A stretch of 64,000 nucleotides of DNA, taken from contig NZ_JAKJSD010000001.1 in the NCBI RefSeq assembly GCF_029029505.1, forward strand, positions 434,001-498,000. Reading direction: 5' to 3'. The position numbers were made by a program, and so were the translations under genes. The stretch is from Ancylomarina sp. DW003. Its GTDB lineage: Bacteria > Bacteroidota > Bacteroidia > Bacteroidales > Marinifilaceae. Shown here piece after piece: positions 47,779-56,425 of the stretch (the first letter of the stretch is position 1; each line of letters begins with the position of its first letter). Below the pieces are notes generated by a model. The model was given only the letters and a program-made list of their open reading frames with translations, searched no databases and was not told the origin of the DNA.

Positions 47779-49590
47779 TTGAAGAAATATCTATTATATT
47801 TTCTGATTCTAAACCTTCTGCTTCCTTCCTTGAGTTTCGCCCAAAAAAGGAATAGTCAGTTGGCTTATCGTTACTTTAGAGATAAAGAATACGAGGCTGC
47901 CTCAGAGATTTTCAATGAGCTCTACCAAACTTCAAAATCAAAATCCTATTTCACTTACTACATTACCTGTCTGCTCAAGCTGGAGAACTATGATAAGGCA
48001 GAAAAATCTGTAAAAAAAGAAATTCGTAAGTACCCCAATGATAGAGTATTTCAGGTTGAGTTGGGAAATATATACAAAACGTCGGGTGAGCCAGAAAAAG
48101 CAGACAAACATTATAATAAGATTATTTCGAATATTATTCCGAACAAAAGAGAGTTTGTGACCACTGCAAATGCTTTACGTAGTAAGGGAGAGCATGATTT
48201 GGCTATAAAAACTTACAAAAGAGGACGACAAATCTTAAAACAAGAACATTTTTTCCATTTCGAAATTGCTAACATTTTAATGTCACAACGCAATTTCAAA
48301 ATTATGTTGGATGAGTATATGATTGCCCTTTCTGTGACGCCTGAGAAGCTTCAGCAGATTCAAAGCCAACTGCAAGCTGCGCTTTCACAAGATATCAATT
48401 CCGACCTGGATCAACTGTTAAAATCGAAACTAATAAAGCAAGTACAGCAAAGCAATAGTCATATCGTATACAAGGAATTACTTCTATGGTATCATATTCA
48501 TAAAAAGCAGTTCTCTCTTGCTTTTTCTCTGGCACAATCAATCGATTTGCTTAAGAATAATGGAGGTGATAAATTGATGTACCTTGCCAAAATGGCCAAC
48601 AATAATAAAGATCATGTAACTGCAGAAAATTGCTATCAACAAGTTGTTGAAAAAGGTGCCAGTTCGAAACATTACAATCAGGCGCTTATAGGGAAGCTAG
48701 AGAGTAAACATCTTCAGCTTGAAAACAGTACAAATACAAGTCGTGAAGATTGGACTAAGCTTTCGAAAGACTATGCAAACTACTTCGAGAATCTAAAAAA
48801 TATTAATCAATCTGTTAACAGCTTGATTCGTTTTTCAAATTTAAGTGCATTCAAACTTAAAGAGATTAACACAGCAAAAAGCCTTCTTGAAACCGCTCTA
48901 AAGGTTAGAAATATTAGATACACCGATAAAGCAAAAATAAAACTGGAACTCGCTGACATCACCTTACTTGATAATAAGAAATGGGATGCTGTCCTACTCT
49001 ATTCTCAAATTGAACAAAGAAATAAGAACAACCCTATTGGTTATGAGGCTAAACTAAAAAAAGCTAAAGTCTCGTACTATCTTGGCGAACTCGATTGGGC
49101 AAAAGCTCAGCTTGATGTATTGAAAGGAAGTACTTCAAAATTAATTGCCAACGACGCCTTAAATCTATCACAACTTATTAGCGACAATACAAGTTTAGAT
49201 TCCACCTACTCAGCTATGAGATATTTTGCAGAGATCGACTATCTTTTATTTCAAGGAAAACCAGATTCTGCAATTATTAAACTCAATGGTTTTAATAAAA
49301 TATACCCCGGACACAGTTTAAGCGATGAAGTTTGCTTCAAGAAATACGAAATATATCAATCGAAACAAATGTATAATAAGGCAATAGAGCAGTTGGATAT
49401 AATCATTAAAAACCATCCATACGAAAATTTAGCAGCCAAAGCTCTATACAAACAAGCTCAGCTTTTTGAATTTCAAAATCTAAAAGTTAAAAGCGGAGAC
49501 AACTACAAAAAAATAATTGTAGAATATCCGGAAAGTATTTATTCTGTTCCGGCTCGAGAACGCTATTCTACAATAAGAAATTCACAGTAA
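47779..49590 (+). CDS. Exported tetratricopeptide repeat protein
   Basis: A 603-residue protein with a signal peptide (MKKYLLYFLILNLLLPSLSFAQ in two parts) directly after a TTG start at 47779; no in-frame ATG fits better. The mature part is helical with many TPR-like units, such as AYRYFRDKEYEAASEIFNEL (in two parts) and a C-terminal DEVCFKKYEIYQSKQMYNKAIEQL. It probably acts as a periplasmic or outer-membrane-associated scaffold; partner unknown. First of a four-gene run with DUF4286, EamA and ruvC genes, with small gaps of 35, 40 and 4 bp. Confidence 0.82.
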   Translation: MKKYLLYFLILNLLLPSLSFAQKRNSQLAYRYFRDKEYEAASEIFNELYQTSKSKSYFTYYITCLLKLENYDKAEKSVKKEIRKYPNDRVFQVELGNIYKTSGEPEKADKHYNKIISNIIPNKREFVTTANALRSKGEHDLAIKTYKRGRQILKQEHFFHFEIANILMSQRNFKIMLDEYMIALSVTPEKLQQIQSQLQAALSQDINSDLDQLLKSKLIKQVQQSNSHIVYKELLLWYHIHKKQFSLAFSLAQSIDLLKNNGGDKLMYLAKMANNNKDHVTAENCYQQVVEKGASSKHYNQALIGKLESKHLQLENSTNTSREDWTKLSKDYANYFENLKNINQSVNSLIRFSNLSAFKLKEINTAKSLLETALKVRNIRYTDKAKIKLELADITLLDNKKWDAVLLYSQIEQRNKNNPIGYEAKLKKAKVSYYLGELDWAKAQLDVLKGSTSKLIANDALNLSQLISDNTSLDSTYSAMRYFAEIDYLLFQGKPDSAIIKLNGFNKIYPGHSLSDEVCFKKYEIYQSKQMYNKAIEQLDIIIKNHPYENLAAKALYKQAQLFEFQNLKVKSGDNYKKIIVEYPESIYSVPARERYSTIRNSQ

Positions 49591-49625
49591 ATCATCAATT
49601 TTACACCAAATAAAATCAATAATAT

Positions 49626-49940
49626 ATGATCATTTATAACACGAGTTACATTCTACATAGCACTAAGGAAAATGAATTTTGCAAATGGATGCAAGAACAG
49701 TTTATTCCTCTTATTAAAGAAACGGGTACATTTATTCAAAATTATTTTTGCAAGGTTATGGTACAACAAGAAGATGGTAGTCAAACCTATTCTCTTCAAA
49801 TTTTCTTTAAAAACAAAGCACAATTGGATAAATATAGAAATGATTTCGAACCTCGATGCAAAGCTATTTTTGCAGCCAAGTTTCAAACTGAAATTATGAC
49901 CTTCTCATCAACTATGTTTGAACATGCTGTAATTCATTAA
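49626..49940 (+). CDS. DUF4286 family protein
   Basis: A 104-residue cytoplasmic protein of unknown role. The family opening MIIYNTSYILHSTKENEFCKW (in two parts) and the SLQIFFKNKAQLDKY segment match the Bacteroidota DUF4286 family, which looks like a ferredoxin-fold dimeric alpha-beta barrel by pattern. It usually occurs near ruvC or TPR genes, as here. Catalytic residues cannot be named. Confidence 0.82.
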   Translation: MIIYNTSYILHSTKENEFCKWMQEQFIPLIKETGTFIQNYFCKVMVQQEDGSQTYSLQIFFKNKAQLDKYRNDFEPRCKAIFAAKFQTEIMTFSSTMFEHAVIH

Positions 49941-49980
49941 AATTTGTACAACAAGGCCGTTATTAATTGAAAACTCAAGT

Positions 49981-50862
49981 TTGAAAAAACAAACAAAAGC
50001 ATATATCTTCGCACTAACGGCCATCTTATCCTGGTCGACAGTTGCTACGGCTTTTAAAATTGCTTTAGAAGGGATGGATTATATCCATCTCTTAGCGATT
50101 TCATCAACCGTTGCGATGTTCTTTTTTTCCTTATTTTTATTTTTCAAAGGTGATTTAATATCTGCAATCAAGAGGCCCAAACCTGAATTGATACATTCAG
50201 CATTTCTAGGCTTCCTCAACCCATTTCTATATTATTTTATACTACTAAAAGCTTATTCGCTTTTATCAGCCCAATTGGCTCTTAGTTTGAATTATATTTG
50301 GCCAATAACACTGGTGCTTCTTTCGATCCCATTACTCAAACAAAAAATCGGACTTAAAAGTATAGCTTGTATTCTACTAAGTTTTGTTGGCGTTATAGTT
50401 ATTGCCAACAAAGGCTCTATTACAAGTATCGAAACTTCAAATTCATGGGGTATCATATTAGCTTTAGGTAGTTCAATTATTTGGGCACTGTTTTGGATAT
50501 ACAACACAAAAGATAGTCGAGAAGACCTTAATAAACTGTTTCTAAATTTTCTTTTTGGAGCAATATATAGCATCATAGCTTTAGTCATACTGGGACAATT
50601 CAGTTTTCCCGACCTTAAAAGTTTAAGTGCAGCGGTTTATATCGGTCTGGTTGAATGTGGAATAGCTTACATCTTTTGGTTGAAGGCTATGAAGCTTTCA
50701 GAAAGCACTGATAAAATAGGAAATTTAGTCTTTCTAAGTCCTTTCATTTCCCTCTTCTTGATCCATCTTTTTATCGGAGAAACTATCTATCTTAGCACTT
50801 GGATAGGTCTTTCAATTATTGTGATCGGCATTATTCTTCAGAAAATATCTATAAAAAATTAG
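49981..50862 (+). CDS. EamA/DMT family transporter
   Basis: A 293-residue inner-membrane protein with about ten hydrophobic helices in two EamA halves, typical of drug/metabolite exporters. The first half opens MKKQTKAYIFALTAILSWST (in two parts) and the second contains SSIIWALFWIYNT. It starts at TTG (49981) since the chain begins with the first helix and no ATG lies in frame nearby. Substrate unknown. It is 4 bp upstream of ruvC, so the two are translationally close. Confidence 0.88.
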   Translation: MKKQTKAYIFALTAILSWSTVATAFKIALEGMDYIHLLAISSTVAMFFFSLFLFFKGDLISAIKRPKPELIHSAFLGFLNPFLYYFILLKAYSLLSAQLALSLNYIWPITLVLLSIPLLKQKIGLKSIACILLSFVGVIVIANKGSITSIETSNSWGIILALGSSIIWALFWIYNTKDSREDLNKLFLNFLFGAIYSIIALVILGQFSFPDLKSLSAAVYIGLVECGIAYIFWLKAMKLSESTDKIGNLVFLSPFISLFLIHLFIGETIYLSTWIGLSIIVIGIILQKISIKN

Positions 50863-50866
50863 AGCT

Positions 50867-51418
50867 TTGAGTAACGACAGAATCATAATGGGGATAGACC
50901 CCGGAACAAATTACATGGGCTATGCCCTACTTAAGATCGTAGGCAAGAAACCTGAATTGTTGATTTCTGGTGTATTAGATTTAAAGAAACTTGGCGATCC
51001 ATACTTAAAACTTCAAAGAATTTTCAGGCGAACTCTGCAAGTTATTGATGAATACCAACCTGATGAATTAGCCATTGAATCACAATTTTTTGGTAAGAAT
51101 ATTCAATCTATGTTGAAATTAGGGCGAGCCCAAGGCGTTTGTATTGCTGCAGCTTTGCAGCGTGATATTCCTATTTGCGAATACGCACCACGTAAAATTA
51201 AACTAGCCGTTACCGGAACAGGAACTGCATCTAAAGAGCAGATGGCAACAATAATGCAACGCTTTTTTAATATTCCCAATTTCCCTACCAATTCTGATGA
51301 AACCGACGCCATAGCAATTGCTCTATGCCATTTCTTCCAAGCCAACCCCTTATTGGGGTCAAAGAAAACAAGCTCATGGTCCGATTTCGTCAAGCAAAAT
51401 CCTGGTCGAGTGAAATAA
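50867..51418 (+). CDS. ruvC: Holliday junction resolvase RuvC
   Basis: Endonuclease that cuts Holliday junctions in the RuvABC complex. The 183-residue protein has the first catalytic Asp in IMGIDPGTNYMGYA, Glu in LAIESQFFGKN, and the C-terminal SDETDAIAIALCH carrying the last acidic pair. It starts at TTG (50867), 4 bp after the EamA stop; the next ATG (50888) would remove the start of the first strand. Length is normal. ruvA and ruvB are not in the window. Confidence 0.95.
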   Translation: MSNDRIIMGIDPGTNYMGYALLKIVGKKPELLISGVLDLKKLGDPYLKLQRIFRRTLQVIDEYQPDELAIESQFFGKNIQSMLKLGRAQGVCIAAALQRDIPICEYAPRKIKLAVTGTGTASKEQMATIMQRFFNIPNFPTNSDETDAIAIALCHFFQANPLLGSKKTSSWSDFVKQNPGRVK

Positions 51419-51440
51419 AACTTGAAAAAGGACATAAAAA

Positions 51441-51460
51441 TAGCCGCACAAGGGCGGCTA
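51441..51460 (-). terminator. Terminator of the HIT gene
   Basis: TAGCCGC (51441-51447) pairs with GCGGCTA (51454-51460). On the minus strand it is followed by a T-run. It may also end ruvC from the other side. Confidence 0.7.
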
Positions 51461-51487
51461 AATATATCTGGATTCGAACAGATTCCT

Positions 51488-51883
51488 CTATTCAAAATTC
51501 GCTCTAATTTTCGTTGCTACTTCAGCCAAATCTTCTTGCGAAGGGCTAAGCTTAGGATTTGAAAAGTTCAAATCTCCAATAGCATTTAATGGTACCAAGT
51601 GAATGTGAGTATGCGGAACTTCAAGACCAATAACAGCAACACCTATACGCTTACATTCAATTGATTTCTCAACCGCCTTAGCCACACGTTTAGCAAAAAC
51701 ATTCAAGCCAGCTAAGACTTCATCTTCAAGATCAAAGATATAGTCAACTTCTGCCTTGGGAATCACAAGTGTGTGGCCTTCCGCTAACGGACTAATATCT
51801 AAAAAAGCAAAGTACTTATCGTCCTCAGCAATCTTATGGCAAGGAATCTCACCATTTATGATTTTTGTGAAAATTGTTGACAT
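51488..51883 (-). CDS. HIT family nucleotide-binding hydrolase
   Basis: A 131-residue cytoplasmic protein of the Hint/HIT family, purine nucleoside phosphoramidases or related nucleotidyl hydrolases. The signature HTHIHLVPL places the histidine triad at 91, 93 and 95, preceded by an N-terminal FTKIINGEIPCHKI. It is 50 bp downstream of greA on the same strand and likely co-transcribed. The substrate is not known. Confidence 0.93.
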   Translation of the reverse strand: MSTIFTKIINGEIPCHKIAEDDKYFAFLDISPLAEGHTLVIPKAEVDYIFDLEDEVLAGLNVFAKRVAKAVEKSIECKRIGVAVIGLEVPHTHIHLVPLNAIGDLNFSNPKLSPSQEDLAEVATKIRANFE

Positions 51884-51933
51884 AGCTTTTATTTTTACAC
51901 AGCCCTGAGGGCTATTAATTTATCAGTTTAATC

Positions 51934-52407
51934 TTACATTGAGATCTCAATAATCTCGAATGGAATAACACCATTAGGCACTGTAATATCAACTACATCG
52001 CCCACAACTTTGCCAATAAGGCCTTTTGCGATTGGTGTGTTAATTGATAGCTTCCCCTTCTTAAAGTCAGCTTCAGTTTCAGATACCAAAGTATAAGTCA
52101 TAACAGCACCATTCTTAGTGTTCTTAATCGTTACTTTATTCAACATCTGAACTTTCGAAGTATCAATTTTACTTTCATCAATAATACGGCTATTGATTAC
52201 AATCTCTTTCAATTGTGCAATTTTAGCTTCAAGTAATCCTTGCGCTTCTTTTGCTGCATCGTACTCAGCATTCTCCGACAAGTCTCCCTTATCAATAGCC
52301 TCTCCAATTTGTCTTGAAATTTCCGGACGCTCTACAGTTTCCAGTTGTTCCAATTCTGCTTTTAGTTTTTTAAAACCTTCTTCGGTTATGTATGAATATT
52401 TAGACAT
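51934..52407 (-). CDS. greA: Transcription elongation factor GreA
   Basis: Rescues backtracked RNA polymerase by stimulating transcript cleavage. The 157-residue protein has the N-terminal coiled coil (about 5-75) with GDLSENAEYDAAKEAQ, whose acidic tip residues act in the polymerase channel. The C-terminal FKBP-like domain contains the SINTPIAKGLIGKVVGD segment. The length is standard. A TATATTTG box on the minus strand at 52531-52538 could be its -7 element, though the -33 is not clear. Confidence 0.96.
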   Translation of the reverse strand: MSKYSYITEEGFKKLKAELEQLETVERPEISRQIGEAIDKGDLSENAEYDAAKEAQGLLEAKIAQLKEIVINSRIIDESKIDTSKVQMLNKVTIKNTKNGAVMTYTLVSETEADFKKGKLSINTPIAKGLIGKVVGDVVDITVPNGVIPFEIIEISM

Positions 52408-52606
52408 ATATCCTCCTATTATTTTCTATCGTTTATTTGATTTTCTTTTTAATTATACCAAATGAATAATTTATTGCTCACCTGATATAAAAACAAAAAG
52501 AATCCCACCTTTGCGGAACTCTTTCAGGTGCAAATATATACATTTAAACTTAATACACCTATACTATAATAACTTGGCTCTGATATAAAAGTACTAAAAA
52601 TCTTAA

Positions 52607-53023
52607 TTAGATGTACTTTCTATCTAAAATTTCCTTGGATATAATGGCCTGTTTCCAATCAAATTCTTGGTTTACCTCAAGTCCTTCTCCTGCATTTTCC
52701 AAATCTTCAACTTCCATTATTAACGGAGTACCGCCAGAAACTGATTCAACCTTTATTTCCTCTTTAGGGAAATCTTCAATTTCATCCTCAACAATTTCGT
52801 CTTGAATACCCTGATAAGGATGACTTTCTTGGGTTTCAAATGCATTTGCTCCTAATAATGAATCAAAAATATTTTCAATACTTGCAGGCATTTCATCCTC
52901 CGATCGTTCGGCTTCATCACCCTGAAGTTTATTTACCGGCTTCTTCTTTTTGTTTATAGCGCCAAAAATTGCGAATAAAGCCATCAAAATAAATGGTAGA
53001 ATATTTCCCCAATCACCTTTCAT
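52607..53023 (-). CDS. Small membrane-anchored acidic protein of unknown function
   Basis: A 138-residue protein with one hydrophobic segment at about 8-23 (LPFILMALFAIFGAINKKKK), then a basic KKKK stop-transfer and a strongly acidic low-complexity middle (IVEDEIEDFPKEE). The C-terminus FDWKQAIISKEILDRKY is a pattern I recall from other Bacteroidota hypothetical proteins, which argues for a real gene. Orientation probably puts the acidic tail in the cytoplasm. It is upstream of greA, on the same strand. Confidence 0.65.
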   Translation of the reverse strand: MKGDWGNILPFILMALFAIFGAINKKKKPVNKLQGDEAERSEDEMPASIENIFDSLLGANAFETQESHPYQGIQDEIVEDEIEDFPKEEIKVESVSGGTPLIMEVEDLENAGEGLEVNQEFDWKQAIISKEILDRKYI

Positions 53024-53073
53024 AGTTGAATTATTAATTCCTAAATTTAAACCCCTTACATAAATCGATATTC

Positions 53074-53544
53074 ATGAAATCAAGTCAATCAAATTTACAT
53101 TATTTTTTTCTAATCCTAATCCCATTACTTGCTTTTTCTTCTTGCAGCAAGGACACCAATATAGATAAAATTGTACCCTATACCAGGGTAGAATTTGAAT
53201 ATCTGGACAATGAAAATAAACTTGGAGCTGTAGGTAACAGCATTTATCTGGATGAAGATGACATTATAACCTCATCAGCAGGTTACAAAAATCATGGTAT
53301 TATTATAGTAAGATTGAATGAAGGATTTGCAGCATTCGATGCGACCTGTACACACGATGTGGAAGCTGATGAACATGTAGAACTTGATGGGAGTTTCGCT
53401 GAATGTCCAATTTGTGGTAGCAAATTCAATGTTCTCCAAGGAGGAGAACCATTTAATGGTTCTGTAGCTCGATACAACCTAAAACAATACAAAACCTCTA
53501 GTCAGTCGGCAGGCAATCATGCAACAATTAGAGTCTATAATTAA
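53074..53544 (+). CDS. Rieske-like [2Fe-2S] lipoprotein with a C/H/C/C site
   Basis: A 156-residue predicted lipoprotein. Signal with lipobox ending at Cys24 (LAFSSC). The C-terminal half resembles a Rieske domain: box I CTH (Cys92, His94) and box II CPICGSKF (Cys111, Cys114). In a standard Rieske protein the second box is CxxH; here the His position is Cys, giving three Cys and one His. The GSKF and the later glycine-rich GGEPFNGS still fit the fold. Similar C-type second boxes occur, as I recall, in other Bacteroidota Rieske-like proteins. A single gene, divergent from the small membrane protein. The electron partner is unknown. Confidence 0.8.
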   Translation: MKSSQSNLHYFFLILIPLLAFSSCSKDTNIDKIVPYTRVEFEYLDNENKLGAVGNSIYLDEDDIITSSAGYKNHGIIIVRLNEGFAAFDATCTHDVEADEHVELDGSFAECPICGSKFNVLQGGEPFNGSVARYNLKQYKTSSQSAGNHATIRVYN

Positions 53545-53837
53545 ACCACGTATCATCTTAAATCTTTTTCTAAACTCACCCTATTAGACAAAATAGTATC
53601 ATTTGTAATATAGAAATTTGATTATAATCAGTCTTAATCAAATAAAGTTTAGGAATTGGACGAATAAAGCCACTTAGGTAAAAAACTAATCTTCACATAC
53701 TAAAGATAAAAAAATCGGAAGACAATGCAAATCGACAAAATTTTCTAGTTTGCATAATTTTTATAAAAACACTTTGTAGTCTATAGTAATATTGCATATT
53801 TTCAGTCGCTACTCAAAAGAAATCTAACTGAAAACCT

Positions 53838-56333
53838 ATGAAAAAAGTATTATTATTACCTCTTCTGGCGCTTCTCATAGCTCCAATGAAAAGCTTCGCA
53901 AGTGAAGCAGATCTGGTCGTGCCAAGCTTAAGGCAATCTGTCTTTAATGGGCTTGGAGGAATTAATGGATGGGACCTTCTTCTTTATGGTATTGTCATTA
54001 TTGTACTAGGCCTATTGTTTGGAATGGTTCAGTTTAATAAAATCAAGAAACTACCCGTTCACAAATCAATGTCTAAGGTTTCTAATATTATTTACGAAAC
54101 CTGTAAAACGTATTTATTACAGCAAGGTAAATTCCTAATTATCTTGTTTGCAATTATTGGTGTTGCCATTAGCTATTACTTTATAGCATTGGCTCATATG
54201 TCTATCCCTAAAACTTTACTTATCCTTCTTTGGACTGTACTTGGTATTTTAGGTTCTTATGGTGTTGCCTGGTTCGGTATTCGTATCAACACGTATGCTA
54301 ACAGTAGAACCTCCTTTGCTGCGCTTAAGAAACTCCCTTTTAATGTGATGTCTATTCCTTTGCAAGCTGGAATGAGTGTTGGTCTTCTTTTAATCTGCGT
54401 TGAGTTGATTATGATGATAGCCATCCTTCTCTTTATTCCTGGCGAAAGTGCTGGAGCATGTTTCATTGGTTTTGCAATTGGTGAATCACTAGGTGCATCT
54501 GCATTGAGAATTGCCGGTGGTATTTTTACTAAAATCGCTGATATTGGAGCCGACTTAATGAAGATTGTTTTCAAAATTGATGAAGATGATCCACGTAACC
54601 CTGGTGTTATTGCTGACTGTACTGGTGATAATGCTGGTGATAGCGTTGGTCCTACGGCTGATGGTTTTGAAACCTATGGTGTAACGGGTGTAGCCCTTAT
54701 CACATTTATTATTCTGATGTTTGGTGAAACGGGCTTACTTCCTGATGTAGAATTTGCATCAACTCTAATTGTTTGGATATTCGCAATGCGTGTTCTTATG
54801 ATTTTTACATCTGTATTTTCATATCTTGTCAATCAAGCTATAGCTAAAATAAAATACGCAAAAGAGGAACATTTCGATTTTGAAGCTCCATTAACTTCAT
54901 TGGTTTGGATTACTTCTATTATTTCAATTGTTGTAACCTATGCATTAAGCTATGTTATGATATTTGATCTTCCTGAAGGATTATGGTGGAAACTTTCTAC
55001 TATTATTTCTTGTGGTACTTTAGCTGCCGCTATTATTCCTGAATTTACCAAAGCTTTTACAAGCTCTAAATCTCGTCATGTACAAGAAGTTGTAAATGCT
55101 TCTCGTGAAGGCGGGGCTTCATTAACTATCCTATCTGGTATGGTAGCTGGTAATTTCTCAGCATTCTGGAAAGGAATGGTTATGATGGCGCTAATGGCTG
55201 TTGCTTTTTACACGGTTCAGGATCTAAGTTTATTTGGTGAATATCCTGGTATTTTTGCTTTTGGTTTAGTTGCTTTTGGATTCTTAGGCATGGGACCTGT
55301 TACCATTGCTGTTGACAGTTATGGCCCGGTTACCGATAATGCTCAATCGGTATTTGAATTATCACAAATTGAGAAAATCCCGAATATTAAAGAAGAAATC
55401 AATAGTGAATTTGGTTTTGAGCCTAACTTCGAAACAGGAAAGCATAATCTGGAAGAAAATGACTCTGCAGGTAATACTTTTAAAGCTACTGCGAAACCGG
55501 TATTAATTGGAACTGCGGTTATTGGTGCAACTACAATGATATTTGCAATTATTCTACTTCTTAAAAAGACAATTCTTTCTAATGGTGAATCTTTATTGCA
55601 AATTGAACTTACCGATCCGTCTGTAATTCTTGGTTTAATAACTGGTGGTGCTGTTATTTACTGGTTCTCTGGAGCATCGATGCAAGCTGTAACAACAGGT
55701 GCTTATCGTGCTGTTGAGTATATTAAAAAGAATATCGATTTAAATAAGTCGGAAGCCGATATCGAAGATTCTAAGAATGTTGTAAAGATTTGCACGCAAT
55801 ATGCTCAAACGGGTATGTGGAATATCTTTGCTGTTATCCTTAGTTTAACTTTAGCTTTTGCATTCTTTAGCCCTAATTTCTTTGTTTCTTATCTAATTTC
55901 AATTGCTATTTTCGGATTATTCCAAGCTATGTATATGGCAAATGCCGGTGGTGCATGGGATAATGCTAAGAAAGTTGTTGAGGTTGATTTAAAAGAGAAA
56001 AACACAGCTCTTCACGATGCAACTATTGTTGGTGATACTGTTGGTGATCCATACAAAGATACCTCATCAGTAGCTTTAAATCCTGTAATCAAATTTTCAA
56101 CCTTATTCGGTTTATTAGCTGCTGAAATTGCTATTGAATTAATCGTTGAAGCTGACAAAACCGGAGGAACAAATATTGCTCCTTATATTGGTGTTGTTTT
56201 CTTAGCAATTGGTTTATTCTTTGTTTACCGCTCATTCTACGGCATGAGAATTCAGGTTGAAGCTGAAACCAAAAAAAGTACTGAAAGTACTGAAAATGCT
56301 GACTCTAAAAAATTAGAAACAAGCCAAGCATAA
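53838..56333 (+). CDS. hppA: Membrane-bound ion-pumping pyrophosphatase
   Basis: An 831-residue integral membrane pump that hydrolyses pyrophosphate to move H+ or Na+. About 16 hydrophobic helices; the first 22 residues look like a signal-like helix. PPi-binding motifs are DIGADLMK near 235, EDDPRNPGVIADCTGDNAGD (in two parts, 249-268) and the C-terminal DATIVGDTVGDPYKD. The motif GNTFKA at 545-550 has Lys549 where K+-dependent enzymes have Ala. The chain is longer than the usual 670-770. The ion it transports cannot be settled from sequence. Confidence 0.93.
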   Translation: MKKVLLLPLLALLIAPMKSFASEADLVVPSLRQSVFNGLGGINGWDLLLYGIVIIVLGLLFGMVQFNKIKKLPVHKSMSKVSNIIYETCKTYLLQQGKFLIILFAIIGVAISYYFIALAHMSIPKTLLILLWTVLGILGSYGVAWFGIRINTYANSRTSFAALKKLPFNVMSIPLQAGMSVGLLLICVELIMMIAILLFIPGESAGACFIGFAIGESLGASALRIAGGIFTKIADIGADLMKIVFKIDEDDPRNPGVIADCTGDNAGDSVGPTADGFETYGVTGVALITFIILMFGETGLLPDVEFASTLIVWIFAMRVLMIFTSVFSYLVNQAIAKIKYAKEEHFDFEAPLTSLVWITSIISIVVTYALSYVMIFDLPEGLWWKLSTIISCGTLAAAIIPEFTKAFTSSKSRHVQEVVNASREGGASLTILSGMVAGNFSAFWKGMVMMALMAVAFYTVQDLSLFGEYPGIFAFGLVAFGFLGMGPVTIAVDSYGPVTDNAQSVFELSQIEKIPNIKEEINSEFGFEPNFETGKHNLEENDSAGNTFKATAKPVLIGTAVIGATTMIFAIILLLKKTILSNGESLLQIELTDPSVILGLITGGAVIYWFSGASMQAVTTGAYRAVEYIKKNIDLNKSEADIEDSKNVVKICTQYAQTGMWNIFAVILSLTLAFAFFSPNFFVSYLISIAIFGLFQAMYMANAGGAWDNAKKVVEVDLKEKNTALHDATIVGDTVGDPYKDTSSVALNPVIKFSTLFGLLAAEIAIELIVEADKTGGTNIAPYIGVVFLAIGLFFVYRSFYGMRIQVEAETKKSTESTENADSKKLETSQA

Positions 56334-56371
56334 TTCAGTCAAATATATTCTGAATCCACAAATACAAAGAA

Positions 56372-56405
56372 AGCCGCTAGATTATTGAAATCTAGCGGCT
56401 TTTAT
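56372..56405 (+). terminator. Terminator after the pyrophosphatase gene
   Basis: AGCCGCTAGAT (56372-56382) and ATCTAGCGGCT (56390-56400) form a strong stem, then TTTTATATTTT. It also faces the convergent ribF. Confidence 0.9.
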
Positions 56406-56425
56406 ATTTTGCTTTAGATGTCTTT

